Shown: positions 1 through 5,878, numbered from the stretch's first letter. The stretch is 7,733 bases of DNA from Phycisphaerales bacterium (GCA_019747615.1 JAIEQQ010000149.1:1-7733); one strand, 5' to 3'. Notes: generated by a model not told the origin, from the letters alone. Numbers and translations are program-made.

Positions 1-360
1 AAATCTCACGACATCTACGGCAACTGGCCCCGCAACGTGCAAGCCGCGTTCGAGCTCGGCGCACGCGGCTTCGTCACTCGGTACAGCTCCTGGTCGCAAG
101 TCGAGCAGACGCTCGCACGCGGAATCCCCATCGTCGTGTCGATCCGCGTCAAGCCCGGAGAGCTGCGCGGCGCGCCCTATCCAAAGACCGACGGCCACCT
201 GATCGTGATCGAAGGCCTGGATGAGAACGGTGACGTGCTGGTGCTCGACCCGGCGTCGCCCGACGAAAAGACCGGAACGCTGACGTACCTGCGCGCAGAC
301 ATGACCAAGGTCTGGTTCGGCGGCAGCGACGGCACGTCGTACGTGCTGATCCCGCGATGA
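1..360 (+). CDS. C39-like peptidase-fold protein, 3' end (partial)
   Basis: This reading frame is open from base 1 and ends at TGA 358-360, so the 119 visible residues are the C-terminal part of a longer protein. An internal GTG at 37 is not a convincing start, because the conserved-looking sequence KSHDIYGNWPRN runs in frame before it. The segment resembles the Peptidase_C39_2 family (papain-like fold). A helix rich in Ala, 'GIPIVVSIRV', is followed by 'DGHLIVIEGL' with the candidate catalytic His at visible residue 66, then 'VLVLDPAS' with the candidate Asp at residue 83. The catalytic Cys would lie upstream, outside the window, so activity cannot be judged. Members of this family in bacteria are often secreted hydrolases or cell-envelope proteins; a signal peptide cannot be checked here. 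Family assignment is fairly sure, substrate unknown. Confidence 0.75.
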   Translation, partial: KSHDIYGNWPRNVQAAFELGARGFVTRYSSWSQVEQTLARGIPIVVSIRVKPGELRGAPYPKTDGHLIVIEGLDENGDVLVLDPASPDEKTGTLTYLRADMTKVWFGGSDGTSYVLIPR

Positions 361-436
361 GTGAGAGGGCCGAGGGTTGAGGGCCGAGAGACGAGGAATG
401 AGTGCTGAGGCTAGAAAGCTGAAGACTGAAAGCTGA
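361..436. repeat. Purine-rich intergenic repeats (GGGCCGAGG and GAAAGCTGA motifs)
   Basis: The gap between the C39-like gene and the metallopeptidase is almost entirely short degenerate repeats. GGGCCGAGG occurs at 367-375, with a one-mismatch copy at 381-389. GAAAGCTGA occurs twice, at 414-422 and 428-436, with related AGCTGAGAGCTGG sequence following. The same GGGCCGAGG word recurs after the next gene (895-924). No coding sequence is supported; the reverse-strand frame through it is a low-complexity Ser/Leu/Pro string. Confidence 0.6.
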
Positions 437-456
437 GAGCTGGAGGCTCCTCAACG

Positions 457-888
457 ATGGCAATGAAGGCCGAGCTTCGCGAACGATTCGATAAGCTCCT
501 TGAGGACGCGATCGATGCGCTCCCGGCGGCGGCGCGGCGCGTCATCGAGGAAGTGCCCGTCATCGTCGAGGACCGGCCCGACGCCAAGCTCATCGCGCAG
601 CTCACACGCGACGGCGTGATCGCGCCCGATGAAGCCGCGGACGCGCCGGAGGAACTCATGGGCCTTCACAGCGGCGTAGCCATCACCGACGGCACGCTGG
701 AACTCTCCGGCGTCCTGCCCGCGACCATCCACGTCTTCCGCGAGGGCATCGTCGCGCTGGTCGGCGGCTGGGACATCGAGCACGCCGACGACGAGATCTA
801 CGAAGAAATCCGCGTCACGCTGCTGCACGAGATCGGGCACCACTTCGGCCTGAGCGAGGACGACCTGGACGAGCTCGGCTATTCATAG
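457..888 (+). CDS. Zincin-like metallopeptidase family protein (DUF1025 type)
   Basis: This is a 143-residue protein with the zinc-protease signature HEIGHH at residues 124-129 (H124, E125, H128), followed by FGLSEDDLDELGY. That matches the small metallopeptidase family once called DUF1025 (Pfam Zincin_1), whose members are about 110-150 residues and share the HExxHHFG(L/I)-x-(D/E)-(D/E)-x-L tail. E125 would be the catalytic base and H124/H128 two zinc ligands; an acidic residue in the 134-136 cluster is a plausible third. There is no signal peptide or membrane segment, so a cytoplasmic location is expected. The N-terminal 60 residues are charged and helical, with an EEVPVIVED strand. The ATG at 457 is supported by GGAGG at 442-446, ten bases upstream. 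It shares a strand with the C39-like gene but is separated from it by about 96 bases of repeats. The physiological substrate of the family is not established. Confidence 0.88.
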   Translation: MAMKAELRERFDKLLEDAIDALPAAARRVIEEVPVIVEDRPDAKLIAQLTRDGVIAPDEAADAPEELMGLHSGVAITDGTLELSGVLPATIHVFREGIVALVGGWDIEHADDEIYEEIRVTLLHEIGHHFGLSEDDLDELGYS

Positions 889-894
889 ACGGAA

Positions 895-924
895 GGGCCG
901 AGGGGTAAGGGCCGAGGGCCGAGG
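895..924. repeat. GGGCCGAGG repeat cluster
   Basis: Three copies of GGGCCGAGG lie at 895-903, 909-917 and 916-924 (the last two overlap). They begin six bases after the metallopeptidase stop codon. They are in the same orientation as the copies upstream of that gene at 367-389, so the gene is bracketed by the same repeat family. Confidence 0.6.
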
Positions 925-926
925 GG

Positions 927-952
927 AAAAACGTCGAAGCCTTCGCCTCGAC
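927..952 (-). terminator. Intrinsic terminator of the sigma-factor gene
   Basis: Read on the minus strand, GTCGAGGC (952-945), loop GAAG, and GCTTCGAC (940-933) form an 8-bp stem with one G-T pair. It is followed by G and then TTTTT (931-927). This is a textbook Rho-independent layout. It lies 82 bases beyond the sigma-factor stop codon, with the 8-bp repeat array in between. On the plus strand the tract is A rather than T, so it should act only on minus-strand transcripts. Confidence 0.7.
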
Positions 953-964
953 CGACAGTCGAGG
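946..964 (+). terminator. Hairpin after the metallopeptidase gene
   Basis: CCTCGAC (946-952), loop CGACA, GTCGAGG (958-964) form a perfect 7-bp stem 57 bases after the metallopeptidase stop. No U-run follows on the plus strand, so it is only a possible weak or Rho-assisted terminator. Its left arm overlaps the minus-strand terminator stem, so on any one strand only one of the two hairpins can form at a time. Confidence 0.3.
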
Positions 965-970
965 GTGCTG

Positions 971-1034
971 CTTTGCCGCTTTGCTGCTTTGCCACTCTGC
1001 CACTCTGCCACTTCGCCACTTTGCCACTTCCCCG
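971..1034. repeat. Tandem array of eight 8-bp units (consensus CTTTGCCA)
   Basis: Eight consecutive octamers are in perfect phase: CTTTGCCG, CTTTGCTG, CTTTGCCA, CTCTGCCA, CTCTGCCA, CTTCGCCA, CTTTGCCA and CTTCCCCG. The array ends at 1034, the base immediately next to the sigma-factor stop codon (TCA at 1035-1037, read as TGA on the minus strand). It is in the 3' untranslated part of that gene, before its terminator. No reading frame through it looks like a real gene. Confidence 0.85.
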
Positions 1035-1985
1035 TCACTCGCCCGTCAGCTCCGACCGATCCCGTGCCAGCCACTCACTCCGCAGCCGATCGATCACCAG
1101 CGAGTGCATCTGGCTCACGCGTGATTCGCTCTTGCCCAGCACTGCGCCGATCTCCTTCATCGTCATGTCCTCGTAGTAGTAGAGGTACAGCACGAGCCGC
1201 TCGCAGCGCGAGAGGTTGCGGCCGATGAACTTCTTGAGGTCCGCACGCAAAGCCCCGCGCGCCGGATCGCCCCCGCGCGCATCGAGCTGCAGCGAATCCG
1301 AATCACCATCAGAGTTCGGCGGCGGCGTCAGGCTCCGCACCGGGATGATGTCGCAGTCGCCGATCGTTTGCTGCGCCTCCTCAGGCGTCAGCCCCTGCTC
1401 GCGCAGCGATCGCTCGATCTCTTCCGGCAGCGCCTCGCGCCCGAATCGCAGCCGGAACTGCTCGCGGCAGCGCTCGACCTTGCGGTGCCGCCGCTGCGTC
1501 AATCGCGGGTGCCAGTCCAGCTCGCGCAGATAGTCCACCATCGCGCCGCGCACGCGCTTGGAGCAGAACGTCTCGAACGTCACACCCGCCTCGGGCCGGA
1601 AGCTCTCCAGGCACTTCATCAGCCCGATGGTGCCCTCGCTCACCAGGTCTTCGATATCGATCGCCGCCGGCAAACGCGACGCCTCACGCGCCGCGATCGC
1701 GCGCAGCACCGGGCGGAAGTGGACCAAAAGCTGCGCGCGAGCCGCGGCCCAGCCGGGGCCCTTGGCGCGAAACTGCAGCCACCACGACTCGATATCCGCC
1801 GACGTCGCGATCGGCGATCGCTGACTGACGCTCGCGCGCCGAACGGCAGCGCGCGGCGCGCGTGCGGAAGCGGCGCGCGGCGCGTGCGTGATCGCGCCCG
1901 AGACTTCGCCCGAGCAACCCATGCGGTTGTTTTCCAATGACCCCACGACATCCTGCACCTGCGGCGCAGCAGCACCCGTATACAT
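1035..1985 (-). CDS. RNA polymerase sigma factor, FliA/WhiG type
   Basis: This 316-residue sigma-70-family protein would direct core RNA polymerase to an alternative promoter set. Visible parts are: sigma region 2 from about residue 87 to 158, with 'IDIEDLVSEGTIGLMKCLESF' at 109-129 and the -10-recognition segment 'TFETFCSKRVRGAMVDYLRELDW' (136-158), typical of the FliA/WhiG group; region 3 at about 160-215; and region 4 at about 250-305 with the helix-turn-helix 'MTMKEIGAVLGKSESRVSQMHS'. The first 65 residues are Ala/Arg/Ser-rich and unlike the compact N-terminus of FliA (about 240 residues). There is also a short acidic insert (DGDSDSLQLDARGGD, 226-240) between regions 3 and 4. The ATG at 1985 is chosen over an upstream in-frame ATG at 2102 because AAGGAG (1997-1992) sits six bases before it. 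No flagellar gene or anti-sigma partner is adjacent, so the regulon is unknown. Confidence 0.92.
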   Translation of the reverse strand: MYTGAAAPQVQDVVGSLENNRMGCSGEVSGAITHAPRAASARAPRAAVRRASVSQRSPIATSADIESWWLQFRAKGPGWAAARAQLLVHFRPVLRAIAAREASRLPAAIDIEDLVSEGTIGLMKCLESFRPEAGVTFETFCSKRVRGAMVDYLRELDWHPRLTQRRHRKVERCREQFRLRFGREALPEEIERSLREQGLTPEEAQQTIGDCDIIPVRSLTPPPNSDGDSDSLQLDARGGDPARGALRADLKKFIGRNLSRCERLVLYLYYYEDMTMKEIGAVLGKSESRVSQMHSLVIDRLRSEWLARDRSELTGE

Positions 1986-1991
1986 GGCCGG

Positions 1992-1997
1992 CTCCTT
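1992..1997 (-). promoter_or_regulatory. Ribosome binding site fixing the sigma-factor start
   Basis: AAGGAG on the minus strand, six bases from the ATG at 1985. The longer in-frame start at 2102 would add 39 residues with no family resemblance and would lie at the candidate -35 element. Confidence 0.75.
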
Positions 1998-2073
1998 GAC
2001 CTTCGCGGGCCGCAAAATGTGTCGCGAACATGCGACGCAACCCGGCGCGGCCGATCCATGGCCGCGTGTCTGA

Positions 2074-2102
2074 AAGATACCGGCGACGACGCGCATTTCC
2101 AA
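2074..2102 (-). promoter_or_regulatory. Candidate housekeeping promoter of the sigma-factor gene
   Basis: On the minus strand TTGGAA (2102-2097), a 17-base spacer and TATCTT (2079-2074) each match four of six positions of the sigma-70 -35/-10 consensus. An AT-rich stretch (2104-2119, ATTTTGATTTTTCTCT on the minus strand) directly upstream could act as an UP element in this otherwise GC-rich region. It predicts a leader of about 80 bases before the ATG at 1985. Confidence 0.4.
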
Positions 2103-2375
2103 AGAGAAAAATCAAAATGTGTGTGCGCGGGTGAGAACTTGGTGGACAACCTAGCCCGCGCGATCAAATCCGCGAACGAAGACCAATCGCGGCGCTGACC
2201 CGCAGCGCAGAATGTGGGAAAAACACGCGCCCGAGATGATGTCTCGTTGACACTCGGAGGTGTTCACCCCGGTCTGAGAGTTTCGCCATGCCGCAGCGCA
2301 GCGATCTTCAGGCTCGTGGGGATGCTGGGAAAGCCATGACGTGGGCTCGCAGCAAGTGGCGCGTACGATCGGCGC

Positions 2376-3545
2376 ATGAAGACCATCGCGCATGTGTGGT
2401 TCGTTGTGGGCCTTTTTGCGGGGTTCGCTCTGGGGCTGAGCGGGTGCTCGTCGGGCCACGACTTGGGCCCGTATTCCGGTGACCTGATCTTCTCGTCCAC
2501 CGATCGGCAACTCACGGGCGTCGCGGTCAGCAAACGCGGGCGAGTCTTCACGAACTACCCGCGCTGGAATGAGCCCTACACCAACGCGGTCGAGGAAATC
2601 TCGCCCGACAAGTCGTCGCTCGCATTTCCCGATGCGACATGGAACTCTTGGAAGCCCGGCGAAGCTCCGTCTTCCGCGTTCGTCTGCGTGCAGAGTGTGT
2701 ACGTTGACGACCTTGACCGGCTCTGGATCCTCGATCCCGGCTCGCCGCAGATCGCCGGCGTCGTCCCGGGCGCGGCGAAGCTCGTCTGCGTGGACCTCGC
2801 GACCAACCGGGTGCAGCGCGTATATCGATTCGATGACGCGATCGCCCCGAAGAAGTCGTACCTCAACGACGTGCGCATCGACACCGCTTCCGGGTTCGCG
2901 TACCTGACCGACAGCGGCATCGGCGGCATCGTTGTGCTGAATCTCGCCATTGGATCCGCAAAGCGCGTCCTCTCCGCTCACCCCCTCACCATGGGCGAAA
3001 AGGGCGTGGTGCCGGTCGTTCAAGGCGTCTCGCTGATCCCAAATGGTGCGGAGCCGCTGGTGGTCAACAGCGACGGCATCGCGCTGTCGCCGAACGGGCA
3101 GTACCTGTACTTCCAGGCTCTCACCGCACGCACGCTCTATCGCGTTCCGACCGAGTATCTCCGCGGCAGCTATAGCGATGCGCAGGTTGCCGAGCGTGTC
3201 GAGAACCTGGGAAGAACGGTCGTGACCGACGGCATCGAAGTGGACACGCTCGGCAATGTGTATTTCTCCGCGCTGGAGCACGACGCCGTCATCGTCCGCA
3301 CGCCGGCCGGCACGATGGACACTTTGGTGGAGAGCGAGAAGCTCTCGTGGCCGGACAGCTTTGCGTGGGCCGATTTCGGAGGGTCGCTGTACGTGACGAC
3401 CAGTCGGATTCATCGCAGCGCGTGGTTCGACAAGGTGCCGCGAATCGACGGCATGAGCAAGACTGAGACACCGGCGCCGAAGTCACGCGGGCCCTTTGAG
3501 ATCTACCGGATACAAACGGAAGGATACTGCGGCGGCGTCAGGTGA
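2376..3545 (+). CDS. Major royal jelly protein/yellow-family lipoprotein
   Basis: This is a 389-residue protein of the MRJP/yellow family, a beta-propeller fold also found in bacteria. Residues 1-24 form a lipoprotein signal: MKT, a hydrophobic core, and the lipobox LSGC with the lipidated Cys at 24. The mature protein should therefore be anchored in a membrane facing the periplasm or outside. Family-like blades are visible: 'DRLWILDPG' (114-122), 'YLNDVRIDTASGFAYLTDSG' (162-181), 'GIALSPNGQYLYFQ' (234-247) running into 'LYRVPTEYLR' (254-263), and 'DGIEVDTLGNVYFSA' (285-299). The GIALSP...LYRVPT block is the most diagnostic. The ATG at 2376 gives a complete signal peptide but has no clear Shine-Dalgarno sequence. 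A TTGACA at 2247-2252 lacks a matching -10. The gene is divergent from the sigma factor and converges on the phosphofructokinase with 10 bases between. Ligand and reaction are unknown; related propellers include lactonases. Confidence 0.85.
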   Translation: MKTIAHVWFVVGLFAGFALGLSGCSSGHDLGPYSGDLIFSSTDRQLTGVAVSKRGRVFTNYPRWNEPYTNAVEEISPDKSSLAFPDATWNSWKPGEAPSSAFVCVQSVYVDDLDRLWILDPGSPQIAGVVPGAAKLVCVDLATNRVQRVYRFDDAIAPKKSYLNDVRIDTASGFAYLTDSGIGGIVVLNLAIGSAKRVLSAHPLTMGEKGVVPVVQGVSLIPNGAEPLVVNSDGIALSPNGQYLYFQALTARTLYRVPTEYLRGSYSDAQVAERVENLGRTVVTDGIEVDTLGNVYFSALEHDAVIVRTPAGTMDTLVESEKLSWPDSFAWADFGGSLYVTTSRIHRSAWFDKVPRIDGMSKTETPAPKSRGPFEIYRIQTEGYCGGVR

Positions 3546-3551
3546 CCGCCG
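3530..3551. terminator. GC hairpin across the convergent stop codons
   Basis: CGGCGG (3530-3535) and CCGCCG (3546-3551) form a 6-bp stem around a 10-base loop that contains the stop codon of the lipoprotein gene. It lies in the 10-bp gap between the two convergent genes and their ends. No T-run follows on either strand, so termination activity is only a possibility. Confidence 0.25.
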
Positions 3552-3555
3552 AAGC

Positions 3556-4767
3556 TCACAGCCGCGCAGCAAACTGCATCATGTCGCCCACCAGAGGCTT
3601 GGCGTAGTCGATAAACGCGCGGCTCACGTCGTGGTGCCCGCTGATGAACTCCGGCGGCATCGTGCGAGTCTTGGCCGCGACATCGCTCAGCTTCAGCACG
3701 CGCTTGTCCACCCGATACGGATGGTTGCTCAGACGCACGATCGCGATCGAGCCGTCGGTCAGCCCGTTCATCGCCTCGGTCGCCGCCTTCACGCCCGCGC
3801 CGCGCGCCTCGGCGGCGTCCACCGGGCTCGGTTCCGGCCAGCAGCGCTGCAGATATCCCAGCGTGTCCGCCCGCACGCGCGGCGGCTTGCCGCTGGGGCT
3901 CTTGAACTTCTCTTTGAGCAGGTTTGAGAGCATGTCACCCAGCGCGCCAGAGCCCGAGAGCTGGGCGTTGCCGTGGGCGTCCTTGTCGCCGGATGCGATG
4001 AGCTTGGCCCCGATGTCCTGCCCGTCCTTGTCCTTGATGCCCTCGCTGACAGCGATCTGACACCGGTTGTACTTGGTCACGACGTTCTTGACGTCCTCGA
4101 CGAAGCGATCCGTATCGAACGGCACCTCGGGCAGATAGATCAGGTGCGGGCCGTCACCCTCGTAGTGGCGCGCGAGCGCACTGGCGGCGGTGAGGAAGCC
4201 GGCGTTGCGTCCCATGACGACGTTGATCTTGATGCCGGGCAAAGACGCGTTGTCGCGATCATCGGCCATGAACGCCATTGCGACGAAGCGGGCGGCACTG
4301 CCGTAGCCCGGCGTGTGGTCGCTGCCCATCAGGTCGTTGTCCACGGTCTTGGGCACGTGGAAGCAGCGCAGCTCGTACCCCGCCTTCACACCCATTTCGT
4401 ACACGATGCGGCACGTGTCGGAGCTGTCGTTGCCCCCGATGTAGAAGAAGTACCGGATGTCATTCACGCGGCACGCCTCGAAAATCTTCGGCGCGTCGGC
4501 CTCCGTCGGCTTGTTGCGCGACGAGCCCAGACAGGCAGACGGCGTCTTGGCGATCTTCTCAAGCTGCTCGCTGCTCAGCGAGCCCAGATCGACCAGCGGC
4601 ATGTGCTTGATCAGGCCGTCCACGCCGTGGCGCATGCCGAAGATCTTCTTGATCGGCTTGTAGCCGCGCAGGCCCTCGATGATGCCGACGAGCGACTGGT
4701 TGATCACAGCGGTTGGGCCGCCGGATTGGCCGATGATGGCGTTCCCTTCGATCAGACCTCGTGCCAT
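3556..4767 (-). CDS. pfp: 6-phosphofructokinase, pyrophosphate-dependent type
   Basis: This 403-residue enzyme would interconvert fructose 6-phosphate and fructose 1,6-bisphosphate in the cytoplasm, the central step of glycolysis and gluconeogenesis. Motifs in order: 'IIGQSGGPTAVIN' (11-23) for phosphoryl-donor binding; 'YIGGNDSSDT' (109-118); 'PKTVDNDL' (139-146) with the catalytic Asp region at 143-145; 'VVMGRNAGFLTAAS' (183-196) for sugar-phosphate binding; 'SEGI' (241-244); and 'RADTLGYLQR' (299-308). ATP-using enzymes carry GGDGS with Gly at the donor-selecting position; here Asp114 occupies it, and Lys140 precedes TVDND, both as expected for PPi use, which would make the step reversible. 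Length fits the roughly 400-residue PPi group. The ATG at 4767 is preferred over an in-frame ATG at 4827 because GGAGG (4779-4775) lies seven bases upstream. Donor use is inferred from motifs, not shown. Confidence 0.9.
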   Translation of the reverse strand: MARGLIEGNAIIGQSGGPTAVINQSLVGIIEGLRGYKPIKKIFGMRHGVDGLIKHMPLVDLGSLSSEQLEKIAKTPSACLGSSRNKPTEADAPKIFEACRVNDIRYFFYIGGNDSSDTCRIVYEMGVKAGYELRCFHVPKTVDNDLMGSDHTPGYGSAARFVAMAFMADDRDNASLPGIKINVVMGRNAGFLTAASALARHYEGDGPHLIYLPEVPFDTDRFVEDVKNVVTKYNRCQIAVSEGIKDKDGQDIGAKLIASGDKDAHGNAQLSGSGALGDMLSNLLKEKFKSPSGKPPRVRADTLGYLQRCWPEPSPVDAAEARGAGVKAATEAMNGLTDGSIAIVRLSNHPYRVDKRVLKLSDVAAKTRTMPPEFISGHHDVSRAFIDYAKPLVGDMMQFAARL

Positions 4768-4774
4768 GGTGAAA

Positions 4775-4779
4775 CCTCC
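4775..4779 (-). promoter_or_regulatory. Ribosome binding site fixing the phosphofructokinase start
   Basis: GGAGG on the minus strand, seven bases from the ATG at 4767. The family's N-terminal GQSGG motif follows closely, so the longer start at 4827 is unlikely. Confidence 0.75.
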
Positions 4780-4903
4780 GAGTTGGATCGGCGTCGTCGG
4801 AGTCGCTCCCCATGAGCCCCGACGCAAACACCGGCGAAAACGCTCGCGACGATGTCAAGCGCGGACCCGGGAACGCCGCCGAAGCGAGCGCGTCCGTACG
4901 CCC

Positions 4904-4912
4904 AATGTAGCA
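4904..4912 (-). promoter_or_regulatory. Possible extended -10 element for the phosphofructokinase gene
   Basis: TGCTACATT on the minus strand fits TGnTAnnnT. There is no good -35 at 17 bases (TGCGCC); a TTGTCT lies 21 bases upstream, which is too far. It would give a leader of about 130 bases. Confidence 0.25.
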
Positions 4913-5037
4913 CCAAACCACGCGAGGCGCAGACAAAACGTGCGACGGTTGAAAGATCCGGTCCATGAGCGGGCAACAAACCCCTGAATTGTCGCCGAGA
5001 TTCACGCCCGGGCCGCGCCTTTGGCCAGACCGAATCG

Positions 5038-5066
5038 CCCCAAGCGTGCCCCAAGCGTGCCCCAAA
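5038..5066. repeat. 11-bp tandem direct repeat, about 2.6 copies
   Basis: CCCCAAGCGTG occurs at 5038-5048 and 5049-5059, followed by a partial unit CCCCAAA at 5060-5066 and then a further CCCCCCAAAA run. It lies in non-coding DNA between the PEP-CTERM gene and the phosphofructokinase gene. Confidence 0.75.
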
Positions 5067-5122
5067 GCCCCCCAAAACTGCTGCCCACACGGCACACCGA
5101 ATCCCCGTTTCACGTTGCGAAT

Positions 5123-5152
5123 CGAGGCGGAGGCCGTCGGGCCACCGCCTCG
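5123..5152 (-). terminator. Strong hairpin at the end of the three-gene cluster
   Basis: CGAGGCGG (5123-5130) pairs with CCGCCTCG (5145-5152). After an A-A mismatch, GGCC (5132-5135) pairs with GGCC (5140-5143) around the loop GTCG, giving 12 base pairs in 30 bases. It begins 25 bases after the stop codon of the PEP-CTERM gene. No T-run follows on the minus strand, so it may end transcription with help or protect the 3' end. Confidence 0.5.
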
Positions 5153-5177
5153 GGAGAGAAGGGTCTTGCTTGGTCGT

Positions 5178-5867
5178 TCAGCCGTTGATCGCCGGGCGGC
5201 GACGACGCGAGCCAACGACCCCCACCATCGCCAACAACGTCGCAGCGCCGGGCGTCGGCACCAGGTTCCCATTCGCCCAGTCGATCGCGGCGTCATGCTC
5301 CGCTTCAACGCTGTTCTGGTTGAAGACCAGCCAGAACGGCAGCGACGCCTGCGTGCTCGGCGTGTTGCCAACCAGGTTCAACTCGAGCAGATAGATCCCG
5401 TCGGTCGCCGGGGCCTGGAGCGTGTACTCCAGGTGGCGGTGCCACTCGCCATTGCTCGCCACCGCGATGCTGAAGCCCGGCGTGAAGACGTCCGTGAGCG
5501 GCGTCATCACCGGCGTGATCGGGCCGAACCCGATGCTGATACGCACCGGGGCGATCGCGCTGAAAGACGTGCCATCCCACTGGCGAAGCGCACCGAGCAC
5601 GTTGAACGTGATCGATGACGCCGCAGGGAACGTGCCGGGGGCCGAGTCGAAACCCGGCTCATCGGTGAAGTTCGGGAACAGCTCGCCGAACTCCGAGCCG
5701 AAGACGCACTGGCCGGGCACAAACGTGCCCATCTCGTACGCGCCGGTGGTAATCCGGTTATCGACGACACCAAGACCGACATCGCCGGCATGCTGAGCGA
5801 TGGCCGCCGGCGCGAGCGCCAGAGAAGCCGCGGCGAACGACACGAGAACAGAGGTCACAGTTTTCAT
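5178..5867 (-). CDS. PEP-CTERM-type envelope protein resembling the all3515 (Zur-repressed) family
   Basis: This is a 229-residue exported protein. Residues 1-24 form a signal peptide (MKTVTS, hydrophobic core, AIA at the cut), so the mature chain would begin QHAGD. The C-terminus has PTPGAA (204-209), a short hydrophobic stretch and RRRR (221-224). This is the PEP-CTERM-like sorting tail seen in planctomycetes, where the PEP triplet is replaced. The body carries 'FGSEFGELFPNFTDEPGFDS' (56-75), 'GEWHRHLEYTL' (140-150), 'GIYLLEL' (157-163) and 'PFWLVFNQN' (177-185) followed by 'EAEHDAAIDW' (188-197). From memory these match the family named for Anabaena all3515, a Zur-repressed PEP-CTERM protein. 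H26, D29, H143, H145 and H191 are possible metal ligands (inference). The ATG at 5867 follows AAGGA by six bases. It lies 97 bases after the prepilin-like gene and is probably its operon partner. Molecular function is unknown. Confidence 0.75.
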   Translation of the reverse strand: MKTVTSVLVSFAAASLALAPAAIAQHAGDVGLGVVDNRITTGAYEMGTFVPGQCVFGSEFGELFPNFTDEPGFDSAPGTFPAASSITFNVLGALRQWDGTSFSAIAPVRISIGFGPITPVMTPLTDVFTPGFSIAVASNGEWHRHLEYTLQAPATDGIYLLELNLVGNTPSTQASLPFWLVFNQNSVEAEHDAAIDWANGNLVPTPGAATLLAMVGVVGSRRRRPAING

Positions 5868-5873
5868 ACACAG

Positions 5874-5878
5874 TCCTT
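5874..5878 (-). promoter_or_regulatory. Ribosome binding site fixing the PEP-CTERM protein start
   Basis: AAGGA on the minus strand, six bases from the ATG at 5867, which begins a clean signal peptide. The upstream in-frame ATG at 5930 would add 21 residues ahead of the signal peptide. Confidence 0.7.

Larger units (their letters stand above)
4780..5122. other. Intergenic region upstream of the phosphofructokinase gene
   Basis: I see no gene here. Frames through it on both strands lack family resemblance and a credible ribosome binding site. It holds a possible extended -10 element (4904-4912), a short tandem repeat (5038-5066), and presumably the leader of the phosphofructokinase transcript. 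Confidence 0.5.

Noticed and set aside
971..1034. Octamer array as a CRISPR array
   Set aside because: Units are 8 bp and contiguous, with no spacers and no cas genes.
2125..2161. 7-bp inverted repeat GCGCGGG...CCCGCGC followed by a T-rich stretch on the minus strand, like a terminator or attenuator
   Set aside because: No minus-strand gene lies upstream that would need a terminator, the loop is 23 bases, and the T-rich stretch is interrupted and better explained as an AT-rich promoter element of the sigma-factor gene.
2232..2246. CGAGA-TGATG-TCTCG inverted repeat as an operator
   Set aside because: Arms are only 5 bp, there is no known box of this form, and no other copy was seen in the window.
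2247..2252. Perfect TTGACA as a -35 for the lipoprotein gene
   Set aside because: There is no -10-like sequence 15-19 bases downstream, and it is more than 120 bases from the start codon. A chance match is likely.
2151..3413. Long minus-strand open frame (420 codons)
   Set aside because: It is antisense to the royal-jelly-family lipoprotein gene, which has a signal peptide and family motifs. Long shadow frames are common at this GC content.
3973..4815. Plus-strand open frame (280 codons)
   Set aside because: It is antisense to the phosphofructokinase gene, His/Arg/Val/Asp-rich, and without any motif.
4559..5371. Minus-strand open frame (270 codons) spanning the gap upstream of the phosphofructokinase gene
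   Set aside because: It overlaps two real genes in another frame, is Arg-rich and has no domain. The gap itself shows no coding signal.
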